In this document: positions 41,848-50,827 of the stretch, in pieces | Layout: each line of letters starts with the position of its first letter | Numbering within the stretch: position 1 is the first letter of the stretch | DNA from: Bradyrhizobium sp. dw_78 | GTDB taxonomy: Bacteria > Pseudomonadota > Alphaproteobacteria > Rhizobiales > Xanthobacteraceae | DNA length: 64,000 nt | Direction: 5' to 3' | Assembly (NCBI RefSeq): GCF_018449525.1 | Contig: NZ_JAAVUS010000011.1 | Coordinates: 1 to 64,000 of the forward strand | Made by a program: the position numbers and the translations under genes | The notes under the pieces: generated by a model | Told to the model about the DNA's origin: nothing | Databases searched by the model: none | The model's input: the letters and a program-made list of their open reading frames with translations, nothing else

Positions 41848-42819
41848 TCAGGGCGCCGCGACATGTGGGGAATCCGGCAGATGCTTGAGATAGGCGTATA
41901 TTGCGCCCAGTTCTTCATCATCCATCTTGCCGATCGCACGCCAGGGCATCAGACTGCCGTCGAGCTTGTAGCCGTTGGGGTCAACGCCAGTGCGCAGGGT
42001 GGTGATGAACTCCTCCAGTTTCCAATCCTCCACAACGGCAAGGTTGGGGCCGAGCGGGCCAAACTGCCCCGGAACGCCGCCCGTCAGATTGGCGCCATGA
42101 CATGTGCGGCAATCCTGATAGGAGAGGATGTATGCGCCGTATTCGGCGGTCGCCGCTTTAGACGGGGCTGTGACGGTGCCGGTGAAGACCGGTCGGCCCG
42201 CAGGGAATAGCCCCGCACCCACCATGACGAGGCCCAGCGGGTTGATCTGATCTGGCGGATTCGGCGTAGGTTCCCCAGCGGCGGGCACGCTTCTGATATA
42301 GGCGATGAGAGCACGAATATCGTCATCGCTCAGCTTACCGGCATTGGTGAGCGACATGATGATCAGCCGATGTCCGTCCGCGTCGACGCCGTTACGGATG
42401 GCGCGGAAAATTTCACCATCCGACCAGCGGCTCAACTGCCCGGCCGGCGTGAGATTGGCGGCGATCATCCGGCCGATCGGTACGGGCAAGTGCTCGCCCA
42501 GGTTTCTTCCTCCCGTGAGGATGCCCGCGCTTGAATGGCAGGCGCCACAAAAGGCGGAAGCGATCGTTTGCCCATGGTGAATTTGCTCGGATGTCATGGC
42601 GATCTTCAGGTCGGGCACCGGGGCGTGGCGAGCCTGCAACTTATAAAGCCCCGCGACTATCAAGACCGCGGGCAGGGCGAACGCTGCGGCCGCGAGTCCC
42701 GCCAGGCTTCCGCCGCCCCATTTAAGGAGGCGGTGTTTCGATCGCCAGGCTCGCATGGCCCAAAAGGCCAGGGTCGCAGAGAGGACGACAAGGATCGTTA
42801 AGCAGAACGCATTCAGCAT
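41848..42819 (-). CDS. Diheme cytochrome c, membrane-anchored
   Basis: The 323-residue protein has hydrophobic segments near residues 3-18 and 35-58. Two c-type heme sites follow: F-C-G-A-C-H (about 90) and C-R-T-C-H-G (about 238). Met ligands are plausible in I-M-S-L-T-N and L-M-P-W. It resembles the cytochrome subunits that take electrons from membrane dehydrogenases. No dehydrogenase large subunit is adjacent, so its partner is unknown. The start is set at 42819; an in-frame GTG or ATG slightly upstream (42849) is possible. Confidence 0.82.
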   Translation of the reverse strand: MLNAFCLTILVVLSATLAFWAMRAWRSKHRLLKWGGGSLAGLAAAAFALPAVLIVAGLYKLQARHAPVPDLKIAMTSEQIHHGQTIASAFCGACHSSAGILTGGRNLGEHLPVPIGRMIAANLTPAGQLSRWSDGEIFRAIRNGVDADGHRLIIMSLTNAGKLSDDDIRALIAYIRSVPAAGEPTPNPPDQINPLGLVMVGAGLFPAGRPVFTGTVTAPSKAATAEYGAYILSYQDCRTCHGANLTGGVPGQFGPLGPNLAVVEDWKLEEFITTLRTGVDPNGYKLDGSLMPWRAIGKMDDEELGAIYAYLKHLPDSPHVAAP

Positions 42820-43013
42820 GATGCCCCCGTGAGCTATCCGGTCGTCCAAAAGGCTTCGGTCATTGGGATCGATGATTGTGAACCGGGTCGCGCTGCGCGG
42901 TTGCCGCTTGCGCAGGCGCAGATATCGTTATCAGTGCGATAGCGAGAGGTAGGGTCCTCGAACAATCCGCCGAAACATGGCAATTGCGGCGTGCTTGGGC
43001 CTGCTGGATGCGA

Positions 43014-43547
43014 TCAAGCCGGCCCTCGGGGATATAGCGGCAACTGGCTTGCAATCTCGTCCGGAGCGAGGATTCGGACGCCATGCTGGTGCAATCGTCG
43101 CGCGACCTCCTCCAGATCTGCGGTCGAGTAGGTGATAGCTTCGGCAGGAAACTCCAGACTTTGAGCAGGAACGCTCTTGCTGCGGAAGGCATCCTCAAGC
43201 CCGCCGGGAGTAAATAGCGTGAGCAGGCGAAGCCGGGCCGAAAGGATGATGAATGCGTGCGGCTTCAATTTCGGCAGAAAGACGCAGCCCCCCTCGCTGA
43301 CCTCGAAGACCTCCTGGCCAACGAACACGTCAAAACTGCCTTCGAGCACATAAAAGAGTTCGTCCTCTCGCGAATGCACGTGCGGAGGAGGCTCGTTCCC
43401 CGGTTTTAAAACCGCCTCCATCAAGCAGTATGCGTCGTTGGTGTCTCCTGCTTCCGCAAGATTGGTTATCAAACTCCCCATGTAGCATTTGGAGGCCTCC
43501 AGCGACGGAGCGCGCTTGAACGCTGATGAAGTTGACGAATCTGACAT
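43014..43547 (-). CDS. Cupin protein, quercetinase-like
   Basis: The 177-residue protein holds a cupin barrel with P-P-H-V-H-S-R-E-D-E-L-F (about 55-66; two His and a Glu as metal ligands). Motif 2 reads G-G-C-V-F-L-P-K-L-K-P-H-A-F (about 85-98). The wording fits small quercetin-2,3-dioxygenase-like cupins. A C-terminal tail of 60 residues carries no further motif. It lies between the AraC paralog and the cytochrome on the same strand, which suggests a shared catabolic role. Confidence 0.78.
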   Translation of the reverse strand: MSDSSTSSAFKRAPSLEASKCYMGSLITNLAEAGDTNDAYCLMEAVLKPGNEPPPHVHSREDELFYVLEGSFDVFVGQEVFEVSEGGCVFLPKLKPHAFIILSARLRLLTLFTPGGLEDAFRSKSVPAQSLEFPAEAITYSTADLEEVARRLHQHGVRILAPDEIASQLPLYPRGPA

Positions 43548-43627
43548 GCATCCTCGGTCCGGCAAGATGAATTGCGCGGCACCATTGCTACGCGAGGTGC
43601 AGTATAGACGCCGACCGGACCCGGCCT

Positions 43628-44677
43628 TTAGTCAGGCAGCGCCATGTTGCTTGTCTGTTTGCGCACGGCGATGGACGTATGTGTGCTTGGAGGATGACCA
43701 AAGCGTTCGCGGAATTTGCGCGAAAAATGCGCATAGTCGAGAAAGCCGCACGCGAACGCAATCTCGCTGAGAGGCTCCTCGCTCCTGGAGAGTGTACGGC
43801 GCTGAAGCAGGCGCGACGCGTGATCGAGGCGGAGCGAATGAATGAAGTGGCTGCAGGTCGTGCCGCGCGCGCTGAAGAGTTTTTGAAGATAGCGAACCGA
43901 GATCCGGGCTTCGGCGGCGATGACGGACGGGGTCAGATCGGGGTCCGCCAAATGCGCTTCGATCATGTTGCAGATACCAGCGAACAGCTTGTCGGTATGG
44001 GCCGAGCCGCGCTCGTCGCCGGATGGCGCAAAAAGGGCGGCGAGCAAATCATAGACGACCAGCTGCATTTGGGCTGCCGGCAAATCGTCGGAGGGGCCGT
44101 TTCCCCGGGAGGCTTCGATCATGAGCTGCAGCAGCAAGCGGTTGGCGGCAGTCCCGCCCCGATGAAGTACGCCCTTTGGCTCAAAGCCCAAATGAGCGAC
44201 AAGCTGCCGGCGCGGCAGATGAAGTGCCATATGGCGAACGACGCCCGGCTCGTTGAAGACGGTAATCGGGCGTGTGGGATCGACGAGTATCAAATCCCCG
44301 GTGTCCAGCTCGAGAAGTCTGTCGCTGTGATCTATCGCCGATCTGCCCGATAGCTGAAAGATCAGGCTGTAATCCTCAAGGCCATCACGACGGGCGTGCC
44401 GTGAAGTGCGGTTAACTCTGCCAATATTGCTGCCGGCGTTGATTGCCTTCAGCCCGTGTACCTGGAAGGGATTAAACCAGCCCACGAATGTGTTTGAATC
44501 GATCCCGACGATATCATTTGCACATGCCTGCTTCAGCGATGACGTCCACTCGTCGCTTGTTAGTTTCCTGAGAGCTTGATCCGCTCCGCCTTCGCCCGCC
44601 GTTCTTATCAGGCTGTTGTCGGAAAAATGGATTCTTCTATGCAAGTTTTTCGTCCTCATATGGAATTGATCGAGCAA
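43628..44677 (-). CDS. AraC-family regulator, copy 2
   Basis: The 349-residue protein is closely related to the regulator at 37934-38905. Both share the N-domain ending G-D-L-x-L-V-D-P, the segment L-P-R-x-Q-L-V-A-H-L-G, and the DNA-binding S-V-R-Y-L-Q-K-L-F-S-A-R-G-T-T-C. Its N-terminus carries about 25 extra residues, so a start at 44659 or later is possible. It is divergent from the methyltransferase gene and heads the cupin-cytochrome-VOC strand. It may read the same operator as copy 1. Confidence 0.86.
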   Translation of the reverse strand: MLDQFHMRTKNLHRRIHFSDNSLIRTAGEGGADQALRKLTSDEWTSSLKQACANDIVGIDSNTFVGWFNPFQVHGLKAINAGSNIGRVNRTSRHARRDGLEDYSLIFQLSGRSAIDHSDRLLELDTGDLILVDPTRPITVFNEPGVVRHMALHLPRRQLVAHLGFEPKGVLHRGGTAANRLLLQLMIEASRGNGPSDDLPAAQMQLVVYDLLAALFAPSGDERGSAHTDKLFAGICNMIEAHLADPDLTPSVIAAEARISVRYLQKLFSARGTTCSHFIHSLRLDHASRLLQRRTLSRSEEPLSEIAFACGFLDYAHFSRKFRERFGHPPSTHTSIAVRKQTSNMALPD

Positions 44678-44915
44678 ATCATCATGAGCCCGACGATTTT
44701 CAGGGGGAGCTCAAAACAGGGCGAAGGACCGGCTGTGAATCGTGAAAGGTCAACGTAGTGCGTAAATGGACAAGCATCATGGCGCACCTATTCTAAAATC
44801 GGATTTCATCCAGGCCTATACGTCACGTCACGAACCATCGTGACGAACCGGGGATTTTATGTGGCTGTCCGCGCGGTTTGCGTTGCGGGTAACAAATATG
44901 TGTGAGGGGAATAAA

Positions 44916-45794
44916 ATGCCGATGGGCGAACAGCACGAAAATCCAGGTCAGCTTTCATGCTTTCAAGGAGAAGCGTCCTTGCAAGGCGAAAGGTCTTATT
45001 TGCTTGGATATTCAGAAGCCGAGATCCGGCGCCTGCTGTGCCAGGCGGAGATGCTACGGCCGATCACGGAGCGGCTTCTGAAGAGAGCAGGGCTTTGTGA
45101 GGGCATGCGGGTTTTGGATATGGGATGCGGCATGGGGGACGTAACGCTGCTTGCGGCGGCGATCGTCGGGCCGACCGGCTTTGTCGTTGGGGTGGATCGG
45201 AGTGGGGAAACCATCGGTCTCGCACGCCAAAGAGCAAGCGAGAGGAAAGTCGGCAATGCTGGTTTCGAGGTTGCCGCGCTGCCGGATATGGAAGGTCTGA
45301 AGGATTTTGATGCCGTCATTGGCCGTTACGTGCTGGTTCATCAGCCTGACCCTGTGGCCTTCCTTCGCGATATCTTGAAGTGCGTCAAGCCCGGTGGCTT
45401 GATCGTTTGCCATGAGGCCTATCCTCGATTTCCGATCTGTTCGAGCCCGCCACTGCAGATCTGGCAGGACGTCGGAGAATTTCTTCGCAAGGCCGCGGCT
45501 CACCTTCCCGGCGTCGACGCGTGTGAAGACATACAACAAACCTTCGAACAATCCGGTCTTCGGAAACGTGAGATCTATTATGAAATTCCGGTTATCCAGC
45601 ATCCTCAGTCGGAACTTATCGAGTGGGTCGCAAGCTCGGCGCGGACCTTCGCTCCCCTGGCTGAAGCCAACGGAGTTGAGGGCGCGGCAGTGCTTGATTT
45701 GCCTACGTTCGAGCAAAGGTCGCGGGACGCCATGCGGAAGGCGGGGAGCCATCTGACCGCGTGGCTACAGGTTTGTGCATGGGCCATCATATGA
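44916..45794 (+). CDS. SAM-dependent class I methyltransferase
   Basis: The 292-residue protein has the SAM-binding motif I V-L-D-M-G-C-G-M-G-D (about 64-73) and motif II V-V-G-V-D-R-S (about 88-94). The A-V-I-G-R-Y-V-L-V-H-Q segment follows, typical of small-molecule O- or C-methyltransferases. The start at 44916 follows TGAGGGGA. It is divergent from AraC copy 2 and is followed after 87 bases by an FAD monooxygenase, a pairing seen in aromatic or polyketide tailoring and degradation. The substrate is unknown. Confidence 0.83.
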   Translation: MPMGEQHENPGQLSCFQGEASLQGERSYLLGYSEAEIRRLLCQAEMLRPITERLLKRAGLCEGMRVLDMGCGMGDVTLLAAAIVGPTGFVVGVDRSGETIGLARQRASERKVGNAGFEVAALPDMEGLKDFDAVIGRYVLVHQPDPVAFLRDILKCVKPGGLIVCHEAYPRFPICSSPPLQIWQDVGEFLRKAAAHLPGVDACEDIQQTFEQSGLRKREIYYEIPVIQHPQSELIEWVASSARTFAPLAEANGVEGAAVLDLPTFEQRSRDAMRKAGSHLTAWLQVCAWAII

Positions 45795-45881
45795 AACTGA
45801 TTGTGGGATATTCCCCGCCGACCGGCGTGTGGATTCTTGTGGAGTGCGGATACCGGACGCCCTGTTCCGAAACGAGGTGAA

Positions 45882-46994
45882 ATGCGAATCCTGATTGTGG
45901 GGGCCGGCATTGCCGGTCTCGCCCTGGCAAAGGCCTTGGAGCAGCGGGGGATGGAGGCGCAGCTGATCGAGTGCCGGCCGGAGTTGCCGGTGACGGGCGC
46001 GGGGCTGTTTCTGCCTGGAAATGCGGTGCGGGCGATCGAACAACTCGGGCTGCGCGAAGAGGTCGCCGAAAAAGCCGTTCCCATCAAACGCCAGCTCATT
46101 CTTGACGCCGGCGGCAAAGTCTTGAATGCGATCGACTCGGAAAACTTCTGGCGTGAATGTGCATCCTGCCTTTCGTTGCAGCGCAAGGGCTTTCAGGACA
46201 TCCTCAAGGCCTCCCTTGGGCGCTCCACCATCGCCTTCGGCAGATCTATCGCAAGCCTGAAGCAGGATTCCGCCGGATGTTCGGTCACCTTCGATGATGG
46301 CGCGGCCGCCAAATATGATCTCGTCGTTGGCGCCGATGGGATGCATTCGACCGTTCGGGAGCTGGCCTCGTTGGGCGGATCAGCGCGTTATGTCGGCACG
46401 GTCTGCTGGCGGTTCATCACCCAAAACACTGCCGGGATCGACTGCTGGACCGCGATGCTCGGAACCGGCCGCACATTGCTGGCGATCCCGGTCAGCCGAA
46501 CGGATGTTTATGTTTATGCGGATATCTCTGTCCCCGGTGACGGCGTCCCCGGCCTGCCGCCAGATTCACCCCTACGATCGCTGTTCAAGGATTTTGCCGG
46601 GCCGGTATTTCCGCTGATCGACCGCTTGTCCGCGGACACGCCCATCCATTATGGGCCGATCGAGGAGGTGCGGCTGAAGGATTGGATAAGCGGCCGTGTC
46701 GTTCTGCTGGGCGACGCCGCGCATGGCTGTTCGCCAAATATGGCAGAAGGCGCCGGCATGGCGATGGAGGACGCTGTTGTTTTGGCGGAGGAGTTGTCCC
46801 GCAGCACCGACATCACCAAGGCTCTTCGCGCGTATATGGAACGACGAAGACCCAGAGTCGATTGGGTGCAAAACCAATGTCGCGCGCGCGATAAAATGCG
46901 CTCGCTGCCGGCTTTGCCGCGAGCTGCCGTGCTGCGATTATTTGGGACTTCCCTGTACAAGCGCAGTTACTCGCCCTTGCTCAAGTCTTTTTGA
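45882..46994 (+). CDS. FAD-dependent monooxygenase (PHBH-like)
   Basis: The 370-residue protein starts M-R-I-L-I-V-G-A-G-I-A-G (FAD dinucleotide loop, 6-12), has the middle D-G motif V-G-A-D-G-M-H-S (about 150) and the ribityl-binding L-L-G-D-A-A-H (about 278-284). It belongs with class A flavin hydroxylases and likely hydroxylates an aromatic ring. GAGGTGA precedes the ATG at 45882; an earlier in-frame ATG at 45801 lacks such a site. Confidence 0.85.
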   Translation: MRILIVGAGIAGLALAKALEQRGMEAQLIECRPELPVTGAGLFLPGNAVRAIEQLGLREEVAEKAVPIKRQLILDAGGKVLNAIDSENFWRECASCLSLQRKGFQDILKASLGRSTIAFGRSIASLKQDSAGCSVTFDDGAAAKYDLVVGADGMHSTVRELASLGGSARYVGTVCWRFITQNTAGIDCWTAMLGTGRTLLAIPVSRTDVYVYADISVPGDGVPGLPPDSPLRSLFKDFAGPVFPLIDRLSADTPIHYGPIEEVRLKDWISGRVVLLGDAAHGCSPNMAEGAGMAMEDAVVLAEELSRSTDITKALRAYMERRRPRVDWVQNQCRARDKMRSLPALPRAAVLRLFGTSLYKRSYSPLLKSF

Positions 46995-47136
46995 TCTCTC
47001 CTGGCATATGATGATCGCGGATAAGCGCCAGCTCCGCGGCTGGACAATCGCCGGGAGGGATCGTCGCCGGACGCGCGGTGTGCCGGATTCTGTTGACGAG
47101 ATGGTCCTGCTGCGTGTCGTTTACCAGGCTGTGCTG

Positions 47137-47153
47137 CTGACAATTTCTGTCAG
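47137..47153. promoter_or_regulatory. CTGACA-N5-TGTCAG dyad upstream of WYL regulator
   Basis: A perfect 6-5-6 dyad lies 38 bases before the regulator ATG at 47191. The same word, as two direct CTGACAG copies, lies downstream of the gene and before the next operon gene. This is a good candidate autoregulatory operator. Confidence 0.6.
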
Positions 47154-47190
47154 GGCATTAAGGTAACCTCGCCTCCAGCCGGGAGTCTGC

Positions 47191-47895
47191 ATGGGCCGTT
47201 CCACCCGCCTTCTTGCTCTGTTGCAAGCACTGCGAGGCCGCCGTCGTCCGGTGACCGCCGCGACGCTCGCGCGCGGGCTGGAGGTGTCCGAGCGCACGAT
47301 CTATCGCGACCTGTCGGAGCTGGCGGCTCAGGGCGCGCCGATCCAAGGAGAAGCTGGCGTCGGCTATATCCTGGGTCCCGGGCTGTTTCTGCCGCCGCTT
47401 ATGCTGACCGAGGACGAGACCGAGGCCGTTCTGCTCGGATTGCGCTATGTCGATCAGCGCGGCGACGACGTGTTGACGAAAGCCGCCGAGGGTGTCCGTG
47501 CCAAGATCACGGCCGTATTGTCTCGGGAGATGCAGGCGGCCGCGGATATGCCGCTATCGATGCCAGGACCCGGCGGCAAAGGGTTTCCGGAGAACAGGGT
47601 GCCTCTTGCTCTCCTGCGGTCGGCGATCCGGATGCAGAAACGACTGGCCATCGAATATGTTGACGAGCAGGACCGTCGCACCAGGCGTATCGTATGGCCG
47701 ATCCAGCTCGGCTTCATGGACAACGGCCGCGTGCTGACGGCCCGGTGCGAACTGCGCGAGGCATTCCGATTCTTCAGAACCGACCGGATCCTCTCGGCCG
47801 AGCTGCGCGACCGTTACCCGGCGCGGCGGGCAGACCTGTTGCGCAACTTTCAGGCCCAGCTTCGGGATGAAGCAGCATCGTCGAGACACTCCTGA
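47191..47895 (+). CDS. HTH-WYL (YafY-type) transcriptional regulator
   Basis: The 234-residue protein has an N-terminal DeoR-like winged helix (L-A-R-G-L-E-V-S-E-R-T-I-Y-R-D, about 28-42). A WYL domain follows, with the I-E-Y-V-D-E and R-I-V-W-P-I-Q segments (about 153-175). WYL domains bind small ligands or nucleic acid. It leads the NTF2-like/SDR/DUF1330 gene group on the same strand; CTGACA words flank it on both sides. Likely a local autoregulator controlling those genes. Confidence 0.85.
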   Translation: MGRSTRLLALLQALRGRRRPVTAATLARGLEVSERTIYRDLSELAAQGAPIQGEAGVGYILGPGLFLPPLMLTEDETEAVLLGLRYVDQRGDDVLTKAAEGVRAKITAVLSREMQAAADMPLSMPGPGGKGFPENRVPLALLRSAIRMQKRLAIEYVDEQDRRTRRIVWPIQLGFMDNGRVLTARCELREAFRFFRTDRILSAELRDRYPARRADLLRNFQAQLRDEAASSRHS

Positions 47896-47908
47896 CAGAA
47901 TCTGACAG
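47892..47908 (+). promoter_or_regulatory. Tandem CTGACAG words before NTF2-like gene
   Basis: CTGACAG occurs at 47892-47898 and again at 47902-47908, a 10-base step (one helical turn). It overlaps the end of the WYL gene and lies about 40 bases before the next start. It shares its core with the dyad at 47137-47153. Confidence 0.5.
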
Positions 47909-47950
47909 GGGCACCGATTAGCCTCCGTTATCACGGCGGAGATGGAAATC

Positions 47951-48322
47951 ATGCGGAACATATCGGCCGAAACATTGCCCCGGATCATCCTGGACCACGT
48001 TGCTGCCTATCGGAGCCACGACGTTGAGGCGTTCATGGCGACGCTGGCGCCGGATGCCCTCGTCAATGACGCCAAGCGCGAGTTCCTCGGTCATCCGGCC
48101 ATTCGGGCATGGGCGGACAAGGAGATCTTCGGCGACAACGTCATCCTGGAGATCGAGAGCGCCTTCGAACAATCCAGCAGTTCGATCGTGCGCTGTCGCG
48201 CCGACGGCGACTTCGACAAGTCGAAGCTGCCGGACCCCGTGATCCTCACCTACTACTTCGCCGTAAGGGGAAATTTGATTACCCAGGTGATCATCCTGCT
48301 CAACAGCAAGAACGCTCTCTAA
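47951..48322 (+). CDS. NTF2-like / SnoaL-like protein
   Basis: A 123-residue protein with the cone-shaped NTF2-like pattern: an N-terminal helix (L-P-R-I-I-L-D-H-V-A-A-Y), the E-F-L-G-H-P-A-I-R segment and a C-terminal strand ending in I-I-L-L-N-S. The family covers ketosteroid-isomerase-like enzymes and binding proteins. The start at 47951 is chosen because GGAG at 47938-47941 is nine bases away, whereas the ATG at 47942 directly abuts it. It is followed by an SDR gene after about 40 bases. Confidence 0.75.
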   Translation: MRNISAETLPRIILDHVAAYRSHDVEAFMATLAPDALVNDAKREFLGHPAIRAWADKEIFGDNVILEIESAFEQSSSSIVRCRADGDFDKSKLPDPVILTYYFAVRGNLITQVIILLNSKNAL

Positions 48323-48364
48323 ACCTGGATTGACCACACAAGGCAGACTGTTGGAGCAAGAACG

Positions 48365-49162
48365 ATGACCTATCCCTTTTCCGTTCATGTTGATGAATTC
48401 AGGGACAAGCGTGTGCTGGTGACGGGCGGCACCAAAGGCATGGGCGCGGCCATGGTCGAGCGCTTCCGCATCAGCGGCGCGAGGATCGCCACTACGGCGC
48501 GCTCCGAGCCGATCGGCCTCCAAGAGGATGTGCTCTTCATTAAGGCCGATATTTCCACGCCGGCGGGCACGAACACCGTGGCCGAGCGCCTCAGCCGCGA
48601 ATGGGGCGGCCTGGATGTCCTGGTCAACAATGTCGGCGGAACCGCTACCAAACGAGGCGGTTACGAAGTTGTGACTGACGAGGATTGGCAGACGATCTTC
48701 GACGTCAACCTGCTCGGAGCGGTGCGTCTGGATCGAGCCTTCCTTTCGGGCATGCTGGCGCGCGGCTCAGGCGCGATCATCCATATCGGCTCTGTGGCGC
48801 ATTTGCTTCCCTTCGCCAATTCCACCCTGGCCTATGCGGCGTCGAAGGCGGCGCTGCGGACCTACAGCAAGGGCCTGTCCAAAGTTGCCGCGCCCCAGGG
48901 CGTGCGCGTCAACATGATCTCGCCAGGCTTCATCGAGACAACGGGCGCACAGGGCATGATCCAGGACATCGCCCGTAATCAGAGCATTCCGGAGAATGCT
49001 GCGCGCAAGGTCATCATGAACATGCTCGGTGGCATCCCGGTCGGCCGCACCGGCCTGCCGGAAGAGGTAGCGGAACTGACCGCCTTCCTTGCCTCGGAGC
49101 GAGCCGGGTTCATCTGCGGCGTCGATTATGTCCTCGACGGCGGCGCCATACAGACCGTTTGA
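48365..49162 (+). CDS. Short-chain dehydrogenase/reductase
   Basis: The 265-residue protein has the cofactor loop T-G-G-T-K-G-M-G (about 20-27) and V-N-N-V-G-G (about 86-91). Catalytic S/Y/K appear in G-S-V-A-H and Y-A-A-S-K-A-A (about 142-163), and the C-terminal C-G-V-D-Y-V-L-D-G-G is intact. It is a complete classical SDR of unknown substrate in the WYL-headed operon. Confidence 0.87.
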   Translation: MTYPFSVHVDEFRDKRVLVTGGTKGMGAAMVERFRISGARIATTARSEPIGLQEDVLFIKADISTPAGTNTVAERLSREWGGLDVLVNNVGGTATKRGGYEVVTDEDWQTIFDVNLLGAVRLDRAFLSGMLARGSGAIIHIGSVAHLLPFANSTLAYAASKAALRTYSKGLSKVAAPQGVRVNMISPGFIETTGAQGMIQDIARNQSIPENAARKVIMNMLGGIPVGRTGLPEEVAELTAFLASERAGFICGVDYVLDGGAIQTV

Positions 49163-49197
49163 GACTTGGATTTATAGTTGTCGAAGGGGAATACGAA

Positions 49198-49486
49198 ATG
49201 AGCGCCTACCTGATCTTTACTCGTGAGCAGACACTCGATGCGGAGGAGTTGGCGCTGTACTGGAGCAAAGGTTCGGGTGACTTTTGTGGTGCATGACATG
49301 AAGGTATTGGCAGCCTACGGAGCGTACGAAGATCTGGAAGGACCGAGGACCGAAGGCACGGTGATCGCTGAATTCCCCAGCATGGAGGCGGCGAAAGCAT
49401 GGTACGACAGTCCCTCCTATCGCGACGCGCGGCAGCATCGGCTCGGAGGCACCGTCTATCGAGGAACGCTGGTCGCGGGCGTCTGA
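49198..49486 (+). pseudogene. DUF1330 protein gene with one-base frameshift
   Basis: The start M-S-A-Y-L-I-F-T-R-E-Q-T-L (ATG 49198 after AGGGGA) belongs to the DUF1330 family but stops after 32 codons. The rest, M-K-V-L-A-A-Y-G-A-Y-E-D-L onward to G-T-L-V-A-G-V, lies in the +1 frame. Removing one G from the GG at about 49270 restores a full-length protein of about 95 residues. Both halves are well preserved, so this is either a very recent mutation or a sequence error. It closes the WYL operon. Confidence 0.7.
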
Positions 49487-49498
49487 TTAATGTGAACC

Positions 49499-49805
49499 CC
49501 GCACCACTGCGTGCCATCGGGTTTCTCATAAGGCCACCTCGGAGAAGGTTGCTCGACCAATAGCAAGAATCGCGTGTTGCGTGTCCTCGCAGCCAATGAT
49601 TCTTGCGAAAGCAAGGCACCCAAAGCCTGGCCTCCGAAAGGACGTCGGGTTTTTTCTTGTTCGCGGCGAACCGCAGGATGGCGGCTAGGTCGCCGCGCAG
49701 CACGATGGCCAGATCTTCCGCGTCCGGCACGAGCCGTCAACTTATCGATTAGCGTCCGGAAGACTTCCGCCGCCTCGGCCTTCACATCCTCGTTCTGCAG
49801 GCACT
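49499..49805 (-). pseudogene. Serine recombinase remnant, C-terminal part (copy 2)
   Basis: The minus strand reads A-E-A-A-E-V-F-R-T-L-I-D-K-L-T, shifts frame at one extra base near 49738 relative to copy 1, continues E-D-L-A-I-V-L-R-G-D-L-A-A-I-L-R-F-A-A-N-K-K and shifts again before L-S-Q-E-S-L-A-A-R-T-R-N-T-R-F. It extends further toward the C-terminus than copy 1 but less far upstream. The overlapping 115 bases are about 95% identical to copy 1, in the same orientation. Confidence 0.7.
49688..49800 (-). repeat. Recombinase-remnant direct repeat, right copy
   Basis: Partner of 27774-27885. One extra base in this copy breaks the reading frame. Confidence 0.75.
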
Positions 49806-50196
49806 CATATTCGAGATCGATGTTCGATCGTCGGTAGCCGCGACCGAACTGAGTTGAGCATCGCGCGAAGAGCGACAGTCGGAGATTTTGGGGGGAATCA
49901 GCCGTGATCGCGTACGAACCGGCGCGTGTGATCGGTAACGCGCAGGCACGTCATGACCCATGGGCCGGAACCGATCGCTTTCAGTGGGTGAACGAGTTTG
50001 GCATCGTCGACATAGTTGAGGGCGCTGTTGAGCCGGCGCGGTGGCCAATCGGGGATACGACGCATAATCGTAGGAGTAGCTTCCTCGCTGATCGCGAACC
50101 ATTCGGGGGACGTTTGGGTCATATTTACGGTCTAGCGGGCGTGCGCGATCATCTACAACTATTACGAATAGACGAGATTCACTCTATGGAGTAGGC
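49806..50196. other. Gene-poor region left of the accessory island
   Basis: Open frames on both strands (49904-50194 plus, 49898-50122 minus) have no family resemblance known to me and weak start context. The minus one (from M-T-Q-T-S-P-E-W-F) is the more protein-like, but I cannot support it as a gene. Confidence 0.35.
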
Positions 50197-50754
50197 ATGG
50201 AATCTATCAGCATCCCCGTATCAATCTTATCGCTCGCTATTTCTCTCGGCACGTTCTGGCTGGCGTTCATCGACCGGGGCCGACTGAAGATGACGAAGCC
50301 GACAATTGTATTCTTCGGTTTCGATGCCGTGCCGAAGGTAACACCCAAAGTGTTTTTGCGGACCTTGCTTTACAGCACGGCGACCCGCGGACAGGTGGTT
50401 GAGGGCATGTATGTGAAATTGCGGCATGCAGACGACGAACGCATATTCAGCTTCTGGGGCTACGGCGAAACGGAAAAGCTATCTCCCGGCAGCGGGCTAT
50501 ATGTAAGTCGCGCCGGCATAGCCGCCAACCATCACTTTGTTCTGTCCGTCCACGAACCCACTTATCAATTCAAGCCGGGTCCCTATGAGATTGACGTGCT
50601 TGCTAACATTGTGGGGCGCCAAGAGCCGAGGAAGCTTACCACAATTGAGTTGATACTATCCGAAGAACTCGCTGCCGCGCTTGGACGTCAGGAAGGAGTA
50701 TTATTCGAGCGCAAGATCAGCGGCGAATACGAAGGTCATGCAAGAGAACGATAG
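50197..50754 (+). CDS. Membrane-anchored hypothetical protein
   Basis: The 185-residue protein begins with one hydrophobic segment (I-P-V-S-I-L-S-L-A-I-S-L-G-T-F-W-L-A-F, about 6-24). A soluble, beta-rich part follows with no motif I know. The A/T content is higher than in the hox region. It is convergent with the 514-residue gene at 50828, whose 3' end is 73 bases away. I do not recognise the family. Confidence 0.6.
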   Translation: MESISIPVSILSLAISLGTFWLAFIDRGRLKMTKPTIVFFGFDAVPKVTPKVFLRTLLYSTATRGQVVEGMYVKLRHADDERIFSFWGYGETEKLSPGSGLYVSRAGIAANHHFVLSVHEPTYQFKPGPYEIDVLANIVGRQEPRKLTTIELILSEELAAALGRQEGVLFERKISGEYEGHARER

Positions 50755-50827
50755 GCCGTACAGCCCGTTAGATCGATACTGCCGGCTGCGAGCGGTTCGG
50801 GCGCTCTGCCATCGACAGGTACGCGCA

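Noticed and set aside
49898-50194. Opposed open frames of 74-96 codons
   Set aside because: No family match, weak start context, and mutual overlap; left as unassigned.
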